A DNA stretch of 47,171 nucleotides from CAIUPE01 sp046092445. Its GTDB lineage: Bacteria; Pseudomonadota; Alphaproteobacteria; Rhizobiales; Beijerinckiaceae. The notes beneath the pieces are model-generated. The model did not search any database, was not told the DNA's origin, and was given only the letters and a program-made list of their open reading frames with translations. Within the stretch, counting starts at the first letter, position 1. Each line of letters starts with the position of its first letter. Shown here piece by piece: positions 9,445 to 16,442 of the stretch. A program made the position numbers and the translations under genes. The stretch is taken from contig JBJTDR010000111.1 of assembly GCA_046092445.1 (NCBI GenBank), positions 1 through 47,171 of the forward strand, in the 5' to 3' direction.

Positions 9445-9470
9445 AAATCCTGACCAATTGGTCAGGATTT
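9445..9470. promoter_or_regulatory. 26-bp perfect palindrome, RutR-type operator
   Basis: TCCTGACCAATTGGTCAGGA (9448-9467) extends by AAA on the left and TTT on the right to a perfect 26-bp palindrome, 42 bp ahead of the preT start. The core TGACCA-NN-TGGTCA is the consensus bound by RutR, the TetR-family pyrimidine-responsive regulator. Its position ahead of the pyrimidine reductase genes makes this an attractive operator. No rutR gene is in the window, so the regulator must be encoded elsewhere. Confidence 0.75.
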
Positions 9471-9512
9471 ACAAAATTTGCTCTCAAATCATAATTCATA
9501 TGGAGGAAAGCG

Positions 9513-10865
9513 ATGACGGGTTCCGTTCGAGCCGAAGGAATTGTGGAGGGTCGTCTCAGTAAAGCTGAGTATGATGAAAATTTCTCTGATATCCATCCAC
9601 CGTTGTCGCGGCATGAAGCATTTGTTGAATCAGAGCGTTGTTACTTTTGTCATGATGCTCCTTGTCAAAAAGCATGTCCGACTTCGATTGATATTCCGCT
9701 TTTCATCAGACAAATCGCAAATTCCAACGAAATAGGTGCGGCCGAAACGATCTTGAATTCCAATATTCTTGGAGGAATGTGCGCACGAGTCTGCCCAACG
9801 GAAACACTTTGTGAAGAGGCTTGTGTCCGCGAGCATTCTGAAGGCAAACCTGTAAAAATTGGGCTTCTGCAACGCCATGCGACAGATGCTTTGCTGAATG
9901 CCGGGAAGCAGCCGTTTCGAAGAGCAGAGCTCACCGGGAAGAAAGTTGCTGTTATCGGCGGCGGTCCTGCAGGCCTCGCCTGCGCACACAAGCTTGCGGA
10001 ATTTGGTCATTCGGCCACGATATTCGAAGCCAAACACGTGTTGGGCGGACTGAATGAGTTTGGAATAGCGGCTTATAAAGCTACCGAGAATTTTGCCAAA
10101 AAAGAAGTGGATTTTGTGCTTTCAATTGGAGGAATCGAGCCGAAAACCGGACAATCGCTTGGTGTTGACTTCGATATTGGACAGTTGCGAAGGGACTATA
10201 ACGCTGTTTTCGTCGGCACGGGGCTTGGTGCGGTGAATAAGCTTGGACTTTCGGGCGAGGACACGCTTATCGGTGTCGTTGACGCAGTCGATTATATTTC
10301 AAAATTACGGCAATCGAAGGATCTCTCAAAACTGCCCGTTGGGCGTCATATTGTTGTTATTGGTGGTGGAATGACGGCGATTGATGTCGCCGTCCAGTCA
10401 AAAAAGCTCGGTGCTGAGCATGTTACTGTTGTCTATCGCCGAGGTCAGGACCAGATGAAGGCGAGTGCGTACGAACGACATCTCGCTCAGATGAGTGGTG
10501 TTACACTTCTCACATGGGCTCGACCATCCGAGTTGATCGGCGATCAGGGGAAATTGACGGCAGTACGATTTGCCGAAACGGAGGAAATAGCGGGCAAACT
10601 TGTTGATAAAGGTGGAGCATTCACGCTTCCCGCAGATATGGTTTTTACGGCTATTGGGCAAGTCTTTGTCGCGGATGGAGTTGGGGGGGCGCAACCACTC
10701 GCCCTCAGCGGTGGCCGAATTATTGTTGATCAGGAACGCAAAACGAGCGTCTCAGGCGTGTGGGCTGGCGGTGACTGTGTTGCCGGTGGGCAGGATTTGA
10801 CCGTTTCAGCGGTTGAAGATGGCAAGCAAGCCGCATTTTCGATTCACCGCGCTTTGAGCGTTTAA
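9513..10865 (+). CDS. preT: NAD-dependent dihydropyrimidine dehydrogenase subunit PreT
   Basis: Electron-input subunit of the reductive pyrimidine-degrading enzyme, which reduces uracil and thymine to their dihydro forms. The 450-residue protein has an N-terminal Fe-S segment (CYFCHDAPCQKACP, then CARVCPTETLCEEAC), an FAD motif GGGPAGLACAHKLAEFGH near residue 150, and a second dinucleotide fold VIGGGMTAIDVAVQ for NAD(H). GGAGG precedes the ATG closely. preA follows 22 bp later, so the pair forms an operon. A 26-bp RutR-like palindrome lies upstream and is the likely control point. Confidence 0.94.
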   Translation: MTGSVRAEGIVEGRLSKAEYDENFSDIHPPLSRHEAFVESERCYFCHDAPCQKACPTSIDIPLFIRQIANSNEIGAAETILNSNILGGMCARVCPTETLCEEACVREHSEGKPVKIGLLQRHATDALLNAGKQPFRRAELTGKKVAVIGGGPAGLACAHKLAEFGHSATIFEAKHVLGGLNEFGIAAYKATENFAKKEVDFVLSIGGIEPKTGQSLGVDFDIGQLRRDYNAVFVGTGLGAVNKLGLSGEDTLIGVVDAVDYISKLRQSKDLSKLPVGRHIVVIGGGMTAIDVAVQSKKLGAEHVTVVYRRGQDQMKASAYERHLAQMSGVTLLTWARPSELIGDQGKLTAVRFAETEEIAGKLVDKGGAFTLPADMVFTAIGQVFVADGVGGAQPLALSGGRIIVDQERKTSVSGVWAGGDCVAGGQDLTVSAVEDGKQAAFSIHRALSV

Positions 10866-10887
10866 ACTCGTTTTGGGAGGAGCACTT

Positions 10888-12195
10888 ATGGCGGATCTTC
10901 GCACCAACTTCCTCGGTATCAAGTCACCTAACCCTTTCTGGCTGGCTTCAGCACCACCGACGGATCGAGAAGTCAATGTTGTCCGTGCATTCAAGGCGGG
11001 ATGGGGTGGCGTAGTCTGGAAAACGCTTGGCGAAGATCCCCATATCGTGAATGTGAGCGGGCCACGCTACGGCGCGATCCATGGTCCAGATCGCCGATTG
11101 ATCGGTTTGAACAATATTGAGCTGATCACGGATCGACCGCTTGAGATCAATCTGCAGGAAATTAAAAAAGTGAAGCGGGAATGGCCGGACCGGGCGATGG
11201 TCGTTTCGCTCATGGTTCCTTGTGAAGAAACAAACTGGGCAGCTATTCTCAAACGTGTCGAAGAAACTGAATGTGATGGCGTAGAACTGAATTTCGGTTG
11301 TCCTCATGGCATGTCAGAGCGTGGAATGGGTTCCGCTGTTGGGCAGGTTCCAGAATATATCGAGATGGTTGCGCGGTGGTGCAAAAAACACACGCGTATG
11401 CCTGTTATCGTAAAGTTAACACCGAATATCACCGATATTCGTTTTCCGGCGCGGGCTGCAAAAAAGGGCGGCGCTGATGCTGTATCTTTAATCAACACAA
11501 TATCTTCCATCATGTCCGTTGATCTTGATGCGATGGCACCCTGGCCGCATGTTGACGGGAAGGGGACGCATGGCGGCTATTGTGGGCCTGCCGTTAAGCC
11601 GATTGCCCTCAATATGGTTGCTGAAATTGCTCGTGACCAGGAAACACAAGGGCTTCCGATTTCCGCAATTGGTGGAATTACGACGTGGAAAGATGCGGCG
11701 GAATTCATTGCGATGGGAGCGGGAACCGTTCAGGTCTGCACTGCGGCAATGACATATGGGTTCAAGATCGTCGAGGAGATGATCACTGGCCTCTCTCAAT
11801 TTATGGATGAAAAAGGCTATAATTCTATTGAGGATTTCAGAGGTATGGCAATGCCAAAGGTTACTGATTGGCAATATCTCAACCTGAATTATGTTGTGAA
11901 GGCGAAGATCGATCAGGATTTGTGTATTTCGTGCGGAAGGTGCCACCAAGTTTGTGAAGATACCTCACATCAGGCGATCACGAATCTTGTCGATGGAAAG
12001 CGTCGTTTCGAGGTGAAGGACGAGGAATGTGTTGGATGTAATCTTTGTGCCGTTGTTTGCCCTGTGACGGATTGTATCACGATGGTTCCGCAGACATCGG
12101 GGACGGATCCGCGGACGGGATTTGAGTATGGGCGTCCTTACGCAAATTGGACGACGCACCCAAATAATCCAGCAGCAAAGATTGCTGCGGAATAA
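10888..12195 (+). CDS. preA: NAD-dependent dihydropyrimidine dehydrogenase subunit PreA
   Basis: Catalytic subunit partnered with PreT. Residues 1 to about 310 are a dihydroorotate-dehydrogenase-like FMN barrel (NPFWLASAPPT, ELNFGCPHGM, PVIVKLTPNI, and AIGGITTWKDA near the phosphate site). The C-terminus carries two [4Fe-4S] motifs, CISCGRCHQVC and CVGCNLCAVVCP, for electron transfer from PreT. 435 residues is normal. The ATG at 10888 follows GGGAGGAG at 10875-10882; an upstream in-frame TTG overlaps that site and is unlikely. The gene ends three bp before convergent sufE. No dihydropyrimidinase or beta-ureidopropionase gene is present here. Confidence 0.94.
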   Translation: MADLRTNFLGIKSPNPFWLASAPPTDREVNVVRAFKAGWGGVVWKTLGEDPHIVNVSGPRYGAIHGPDRRLIGLNNIELITDRPLEINLQEIKKVKREWPDRAMVVSLMVPCEETNWAAILKRVEETECDGVELNFGCPHGMSERGMGSAVGQVPEYIEMVARWCKKHTRMPVIVKLTPNITDIRFPARAAKKGGADAVSLINTISSIMSVDLDAMAPWPHVDGKGTHGGYCGPAVKPIALNMVAEIARDQETQGLPISAIGGITTWKDAAEFIAMGAGTVQVCTAAMTYGFKIVEEMITGLSQFMDEKGYNSIEDFRGMAMPKVTDWQYLNLNYVVKAKIDQDLCISCGRCHQVCEDTSHQAITNLVDGKRRFEVKDEECVGCNLCAVVCPVTDCITMVPQTSGTDPRTGFEYGRPYANWTTHPNNPAAKIAAE

Positions 12196-12198
12196 GGA

Positions 12199-12645
12199 TT
12201 AGCTTGGTTGTGTTATTGGATTGCTGAGTTCGGCGGCGGAGGCGTCACGCTTGATCCTCTCGATCATCGAACGCACGCCGTTCGATCTCTGAGGCGTTAG
12301 ATGTTCGGAGAGACCTATTTTTTGAAAAAGCATGCTCGCATCAATCTCTTGTATTTCGGCGGGTGTGCGACCTGAATAGAGAGCGAGCGTCAACGCTACG
12401 AGACCTTTGACGATGAAGGCATCACTGTCGCCCGAGAAAGTCAGGACACGTCGACCGCTGATGTTTGAAATGTCGGTTTTAACCCAAACCTGACTCGCGC
12501 ACCCCTTCACTCTGTTCAACTCTGTCCGATCGGACACAGGAAGAGGGTCGAGGGATTTACCGAGCTCAATCAGATAGCGGTATCGGTCATCCCACTCCTC
12601 CAGATAAATAAAATTTTCGACAATTTCCGTGATATTTATGGCCAT
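12199..12645 (-). CDS. sufE: SufE-family sulfur acceptor protein
   Basis: Accepts persulfide sulfur from a SufS-type cysteine desulfurase for Fe-S cluster assembly. The 148-residue protein has the acceptor C49 in RVKGCASQVWV and the family's IVKGLVALTLALYSG and GLSEHLTPQRSNGV segments. No suf operon is present locally; a free-standing sufE next to a DUF5330-like gene is a layout I associate with Rhizobiales. It converges with preA with only three bp between the coding ends. Confidence 0.92.
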   Translation of the reverse strand: MAINITEIVENFIYLEEWDDRYRYLIELGKSLDPLPVSDRTELNRVKGCASQVWVKTDISNISGRRVLTFSGDSDAFIVKGLVALTLALYSGRTPAEIQEIDASMLFQKIGLSEHLTPQRSNGVRSMIERIKRDASAAELSNPITQPS

Positions 12646-12670
12646 TTTATCACCTGAGAATACAACGTCC

Positions 12671-13105
12671 TCATGGTAGCACTTTTATCAAGAACTGGCG
12701 GTCATGTCTTTCCGCGAAGTCCCTTTTGTAGGCGCGCCGAGGTGGCAAGGGGATGTTTTCATTTATCGATCCCGTTGTTTCCGTTTCGCTCGGGTGCACC
12801 ATATGAAAAACCCCCTCTGTTCGATTTCGTTCTGATAGGATATTCACGAAATCATTCGGATCAGAAGTACGATGACTTACAGAAGCAGCAACTTCAATCG
12901 CCCGTGAACAGGCGTTAGGGTAGCTCTTACAGGCCGATATTGTCGCTTGCATGACAGAGTGGCCTGTACTGCGCTCCCCTTCAACCGACGGTGAGTGAAC
13001 TGTTGCAAGAATTGTTTGTTTGATCCAGGTGGGCAAATCCAGCTGGACCGGAGACATCGCATAGATCAAGGCGACCACCGATAGGAAGCGAAATAAGAAA
13101 CTCAT
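12671..13105 (-). CDS. DUF5330-like small exported or membrane-anchored protein
   Basis: 144 residues starting MSFLFRFLSVVALIYAMSP, a short signal or anchor segment. The only family-like feature is two cysteines in ISACKSYPNACSRAIEVA, resembling the C-x6-C core of DUF5330 proteins found beside sufE in Rhizobiales. The rest is polar and low in motifs. The ATG at 13105 is chosen over the longer open frame (13144) because it begins directly with the hydrophobic segment. It is co-directional with sufE, 25 bp away. Function unknown; family call is moderate. Confidence 0.6.
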   Translation of the reverse strand: MSFLFRFLSVVALIYAMSPVQLDLPTWIKQTILATVHSPSVEGERSTGHSVMQATISACKSYPNACSRAIEVAASVSHRTSDPNDFVNILSERNRTEGVFHMVHPSETETTGSINENIPLPPRRAYKRDFAERHDRQFLIKVLP

Positions 13106-13192
13106 GAGGGGCCGATTCCCAGTTCTTATCGATTGAAGTTTCACTCAGGTGGCTACATTAGCGTGGAGATCTGGAAATTTGCACGCAATACA

Positions 13193-13357
13193 TCAAAAGG
13201 TTATGATTTTGGTTATCAGAGAGTGAATTCCAAGGCTATTCTCTGCATCGCCCGCCATTTCACTCGCGAGCTTCAGCCGTGTCGGCTTCGGACAGTTCTC
13301 AAATCCACTCGTTACATCGTTATCACGTAGCGTTTTGGCAAGTTGGTAAGCGGACAT
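13193..13357 (-). CDS. Candidate 54-residue small protein, unknown
   Basis: An ATG at 13357-13355 opens a 54-codon frame ending in TGA at 13195-13193: MSAYQLAKTLRDNDVTSG at the start, LKLASEMAGDAENSLG in the middle, IITF at the end. It is hydrophilic and helical-looking with no domain I recognise. An AGAGG lies upstream at loose spacing. The codons after the ATG fall inside one arm of a 10-bp inverted repeat, so translation could be controlled by RNA pairing. An overlapping frame in another phase (GTG 13487 to TGA 13323, 54 codons) is an alternative, and a decayed longer gene is possible. Confidence 0.35.
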   Translation of the reverse strand: MSAYQLAKTLRDNDVTSGFENCPKPTRLKLASEMAGDAENSLGIHSLITKIITF

Positions 13358-13457
13358 GATAACAGCCTCTCATGTCTGATTTTCGCCTTTGACTCGCTGC
13401 ATATCCCGTCAACTTGCTCAACAGTCCTCGTAAGCGGATATCACCATCGCTTACCAA
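13343..13457 (-). repeat. Competing inverted repeats (GTAAGCG/CGCTTAC set)
   Basis: Read on the minus strand: TTGGTAAGCG (13457-13448), CGCTTAC (13436-13430) and CGCTTACCAA (13352-13343). The first can pair with the second (7 bp, 11-base loop) or with the third (10 bp), not both. The third lies two bases after the ATG of the 54-residue frame. The layout is that of an RNA switch or attenuator, or of repeated binding sites for one regulator. Confidence 0.5.
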
Positions 13458-13483
13458 ACTCTTCCAGCCGCCACATGTTCCGA

Positions 13484-13534
13484 TCACCCTGTTTTCCCGC
13501 TAAAATCGGGTGGTAAATATTGGTAAATATTCAT
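13484..13534 (-). CDS. Possible 16-residue leader peptide
   Basis: The first ATG downstream of the minus-strand promoter (13534-13532), with AGGA eight bases upstream, encodes MNIYQYLPPDFSGKTG and stops at 13486-13484. It is in the same frame as the 54-residue candidate further on, and its stop overlaps the GTG of the alternative frame. It may be a regulatory upstream peptide or the broken 5' end of a longer gene. Too short to judge by composition. Confidence 0.25.
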   Translation of the reverse strand: MNIYQYLPPDFSGKTG

Positions 13535-13540
13535 AATTTG

Positions 13541-13588
13541 ATCCTAGAATAAAATTTTCACTCCATTTTCACACGGTATTTCTAGGAT
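13541..13588. repeat. 9-bp inverted repeat near the minus-strand transcription start
   Basis: ATCCTAGAA (13541-13549) and TTCTAGGAT (13580-13588) are perfect inverted copies 30 bp apart. The right arm lies where the minus-strand promoter should initiate, so it could be an operator or a 5' leader hairpin. A tandem TGGTAAATAT-type repeat (13511-13530) lies just beyond it. Confidence 0.4.
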
Positions 13589-13592
13589 ATTT

Positions 13593-13643
13593 ATCATAAT
13601 TTTTTAAAAAAGTATTTGCAATATCGAACAGTCATGGTATATT
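13593..13643. promoter_or_regulatory. Divergent promoters sharing one palindromic -35 (TTGCAA)
   Basis: TTGCAA at 13616-13621 is its own reverse complement. Rightwards, a 16-bp spacer leads to TATATT (13638-13643). Leftwards, a 17-bp spacer leads to TATGAT (minus strand, 13598-13593). Both fit sigma-70. The rightward start would lie near an ATG at 13648 that opens a 31-codon frame beginning MRHAVLIVDRSDAV, possibly leaderless; it is not called as a gene. No other gene is seen from 13650 to 13930. Confidence 0.5.
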
Positions 13644-13930
13644 GGCAATGAGGCATGCAGTTTTGATTGTCGATCGTTCAGATGCGGTGTTTGGTTCGGA
13701 CCAATTTTTTGACATGGACGGTTCGAAAGATCGGATTACATAGGCGCAACAATTTGTTTTGTTCTGTTTCGAGATGTTGGACGCTTGAAAACATTTGCTT
13801 TACCCCGCTCCTGTATCGCATAGAACTCATGTGCTCCGCTGATCCGGGTAGAGGACTTTGACGTCGGGTCCAAGCGTCAATCCTGTCCACTGCTATCGTT
13901 TCTTACGCACTATAAATGAGATGTTTCTAA

Positions 13931-14137
13931 TTTTTTTCCAAGGCGGCAGGTCGTTGGGAAGGTGTCATCAAATTCGTCGAAGACGCGGTCGGAAGCCGCC
14001 TCAGATGTCGGGCGTTCAATCTCGGGGCGCCATTCATCACCGGCGGCGAATTTTCGGAATTGCTGAATAACCAGCGAACTACTGCTTCCGACAAGTCCTG
14101 TCGAACGTTACAATCTATCATCCGCTCGTCCCGCTGA
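13931..14137 (+). pseudogene. Open frame without a start codon, possible gene remnant
   Basis: Between TAA at 13928 and TGA at 14135 one frame stays open for 68 codons with GC-rich third positions (GTC ATC AAA TTC GTC GAA GAC GCG). It reads sensibly, for example WEGVIKFVEDAVGSRL and NLGAPFITGGEFSELL, but has no ATG, GTG or TTG start. Its stop overlaps the GAGG site of the next gene, as expected for the last part of an upstream operon member. I do not recognise the family. It may be a 3' fragment of a decayed gene, or chance. Confidence 0.3.
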
Positions 14138-14146
14138 GGTATCAAT

Positions 14147-14668
14147 ATGGTAAATGTGTTGCTAAGTTCCAGCCGAATATGGTCCATTTTAGTTGCTCTG
14201 GCGATTTTCATTGTCTTCGCGGCAAATGCGTTATTCCTTCAACCCGGTTTTCGATCCGAGACGATCCTCGACGGATTGGATCTTCCCCTTCCGCGAACGC
14301 GGGTAGTGCCTTACGAACTCGCGCTGAAACAGGGCCGTACCGGCATTGTTCAATCGCCTTCGCCGTCGTTCCCTCTTCCGCTCAGTCGACCCGATGCCGG
14401 CAGCGAGGTAGTTGGAGATCGGATAGAGATGTTGTTGACGAATACGCAAACGCCATCTGAATTCCCGAGCACAATAGTCTATGTAAAACAGATGCTTAAC
14501 AAACTTGGATACGGATTGACAGGTGATAATGATGAAATTTCAAATTCCGTGCGGAATGCAATTTTGCGTTTCGAAAGTGACCGTAAACTGCCTCTGACAG
14601 GCAAGATAAATGAGGCCCTTATCAGGGAGCTGGGGCGCGTATCGGCCGTGCCGATGAAGCAGCAGTGA
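14147..14668 (+). CDS. Membrane-anchored peptidoglycan-binding domain protein
   Basis: 173 residues. A membrane segment near residues 13-33 (ILVALAIFIVFAANALFL) anchors it, followed by a Pro/Ser-rich linker (PSPSFPLPLSRP). A PG_binding_1 domain at about 105-165 (VKQMLNKLGYGLTGDNDEI, NAILRFESDRKLPLTGKI) completes it. It probably attaches to cell-wall peptidoglycan from the inner membrane; no catalytic domain is visible. GAGG precedes the ATG, and the stop overlaps the GTG of the DUF1491 gene, so the two are translationally coupled. This pair beside DUF2336 is a conserved-looking alphaproteobacterial neighbourhood. Confidence 0.8.
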   Translation: MVNVLLSSSRIWSILVALAIFIVFAANALFLQPGFRSETILDGLDLPLPRTRVVPYELALKQGRTGIVQSPSPSFPLPLSRPDAGSEVVGDRIEMLLTNTQTPSEFPSTIVYVKQMLNKLGYGLTGDNDEISNSVRNAILRFESDRKLPLTGKINEALIRELGRVSAVPMKQQ

Positions 14669-15006
14669 GCATTCGATTAAGAACAGATATGTGGGTTGCT
14701 GCGTATCTTCGCCGATGTGCGAGCGAAGGTGCATTCGCGGCTCTCAGACGGCGGGGAGCCGCCGAAGCGGGGGCTGTTTTCATCAAAATTGATCCTTTGA
14801 ATGGAAGAGCAGCTTTACTCGGGCCGGCACCGGCATCACCGGAAGAAAGGTCCGGCGAGCGTTGGTTTGAAAGACTTATCGAGGAGGGGAGTTCAGAAGA
14901 AATCGAGGCAAGAATGATCAAGGAGATCGGATTTGATACCGATTTGTGGTATGTTGAAGTAGAGAATCGGACAGGACTGCCATTCGTTGATGAATTAGAA
15001 AATTAG
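14665..15006 (+). CDS. DUF1491 family protein
   Basis: 113 residues, GTG start overlapping the preceding stop (GTGA). It shows the DUF1491 layout: RLRTDMWVAAYLRRC at the start, GAVFIKIDP in a beta segment, then WFERLIEEG and a closing FDTDLWYVEVENR. The family is cytoplasmic, alphaproteobacterial and of unknown function. It is often found near DUF2336, as here, where the two genes converge with eight bp between their ends. Confidence 0.85.
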   Translation: MSIRLRTDMWVAAYLRRCASEGAFAALRRRGAAEAGAVFIKIDPLNGRAALLGPAPASPEERSGERWFERLIEEGSSEEIEARMIKEIGFDTDLWYVEVENRTGLPFVDELEN

Positions 15007-15014
15007 AGTCCATC

Positions 15015-16097
15015 TCACGCACTTCTCAATTGTCTCGAATATTTGTAACCGTCGGTCGGTTTCCCGATATTCATTTTTGATACAGTGATGTTTTTGCTCG
15101 ATGATGACCCGCTACGCGAGCCTGTTTCGACTTCAAGCATCTGCTCCACGAGCCATCGTGCTGACTTCGGATGAACTGATCCAATTATGCTTCTCAAAAA
15201 CGGAGGAATGCGAAAATTTATATTTTCGAAACTGAAAATATATTCAATTAACCGGATCAGTTTGTCCGAGTTCAGACCGTGTGCAGCAAGCAGAATTGTC
15301 AATCCAACGCCCCTAGGATCGTTTACAATACGTTCGATCTGCAAATTCCGGACTTTAAAAGCGCTGGCGCATCGAGCGGACAGTTCATCTCTAACCCCTT
15401 CATATGTGGGAATTGATAAAAGAAGTTCGGGATCCAGCGCGTGAAGTGACGGCATTTCCTGCTCTGCCAAATTCACGAACGTGTCGACAGAACCCAGGAT
15501 CTCGAGCGCCGTTTCGAGGTCAGCAGCCATAATGAGACAACCGCGCTGCGCAAGCGTCAGGTCAGGCCTGCCGAGCAGAGTGCGCGCGAGACCGGGGTTT
15601 CTCACTGCCCGAAAGATCAACTGTTCAACTATCAGGTAAGGCATTGATATTTTGCGATTTTCAGCAAGGAGAATGTCTATCGACCGATCATCTCGGCTGA
15701 GGAGAAATTGAAGCGGGAGGAGGTCAAGATCGGGACGTGCCGCGATCGAAGCAGCCTCGTCGCGCAGGACGCTCGCCGTCGCGCCGAGGATAACAGAACG
15801 CGGCAGTGTCGCCGCTTCAGAGAGCACAATCCTTGACGACAGGTCGTGACGCATCAGAAAGGCACTCATCATGCTTTGATCGAGTTTACCCTGGAGTACA
15901 AGGGCCTGTGCAACGCATGCAGCAACGTCTTCGGTTACTATTGTCAAAAGTTTGGCAATAGCTTTTGAGACCAACTCAAGGTCAGAAGCCGTCTTGACCG
16001 TTGACGTTAAGTATATTTCGACGATTTTCTTCAAAAAATCGGCGGGCTCAATCGGAGTGGAAAGCTGAAAATGGCAGGCAGATTCTTGTATTGTCAT
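15015..16097 (-). CDS. DUF2336 domain protein
   Basis: 360 residues of mostly amphipathic helices in repeat-like units (LLPLQFLLSRDDRSIDIL, ILGSVDTFVNLAEQ, LLLSIPTYEGVRDELS), characteristic of DUF2336. It has no signal peptide or membrane segment. The family is alphaproteobacterial and uncharacterised; the helical-repeat look suggests protein-protein contacts, which is inference. The C-terminal 35 residues are Ser/Lys-rich and look disordered. Its upstream gap (16098-16227) is shared with a divergent small gene and holds a CtrA-like site. Confidence 0.82.
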   Translation of the reverse strand: MTIQESACHFQLSTPIEPADFLKKIVEIYLTSTVKTASDLELVSKAIAKLLTIVTEDVAACVAQALVLQGKLDQSMMSAFLMRHDLSSRIVLSEAATLPRSVILGATASVLRDEAASIAARPDLDLLPLQFLLSRDDRSIDILLAENRKISMPYLIVEQLIFRAVRNPGLARTLLGRPDLTLAQRGCLIMAADLETALEILGSVDTFVNLAEQEMPSLHALDPELLLSIPTYEGVRDELSARCASAFKVRNLQIERIVNDPRGVGLTILLAAHGLNSDKLIRLIEYIFSFENINFRIPPFLRSIIGSVHPKSARWLVEQMLEVETGSRSGSSSSKNITVSKMNIGKPTDGYKYSRQLRSA

Positions 16098-16156
16098 CTA
16101 AATTCGAATCGCTTGATCTACAATATTCAAAGTATTTTTATTTAAAGGAGCAATCA

Positions 16157-16175
16157 TTAGCAAATGATTAACCAT
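16157..16175. promoter_or_regulatory. Candidate CtrA-binding site
   Basis: TTAG (16157-16160), seven bases, then TTAACCAT (16168-16175) matches the alphaproteobacterial CtrA motif TTAA-N7-TTAAC with one mismatch. It lies in the divergent gap between the DUF2336 gene and the small gene at 16228, so it could control either. Confidence 0.45.
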
Positions 16176-16227
16176 GTTGTGAGAATCATAAGCTCTTGTC
16201 AGCGTGTGCTGAAAGTAGGGGTATCTT

Positions 16228-16422
16228 ATGGGCGAAATTATTGATTTTGCTTCTATTTTTCGAATTCGTGAGCGGCAACTCCCGTCGCCATCCCTTGGCG
16301 GCGAGATCATTCCTTTCCTCGGTGTTCGTTATTCCCGGCCGGAGGGTGTGGCGACTGAATTTATCTCTCCGAACGGGTTCCCGGCAAGTGGCCGGAAGCG
16401 GCGCAAAGGCAAGGGCCGTTAG
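16228..16422 (+). CDS. Small conserved-looking protein, unknown function
   Basis: 64 residues with two GEII-F segments (GEIIDFASIF and GEIIPFLGVRYSR) and a strongly basic tail (GRKRRKGKGR). Short alphaproteobacterial proteins with an E-I-x-F-x-GVRY core and a lysine-rich tail are familiar to me but unnamed. GGGGT lies six bases before the ATG. The basic tail could bind nucleic acid or an acidic partner. It precedes the lipoprotein gene by 20 bp and may be co-transcribed with it. Confidence 0.6.
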   Translation: MGEIIDFASIFRIRERQLPSPSLGGEIIPFLGVRYSRPEGVATEFISPNGFPASGRKRRKGKGR

Positions 16423-16442
16423 GGCTGGATCGGAGCGCGGTC

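Noticed and set aside
13133..13330. 65-codon plus-strand frame in the gap
   Set aside because: Antisense to the better-supported 54-residue minus-strand frame and lacking a ribosome-binding site.
13500..13535. CRISPR-like short repeat from the tandem TGGTAAATAT units
   Set aside because: Only two short units directly adjacent, without spacers, and no cas genes in the window.
13678..13890. 70-codon minus-strand frame in the 13-14 kb gap
   Set aside because: No ribosome-binding site, unlikely composition, and it lies antisense to the rightward promoter transcript.
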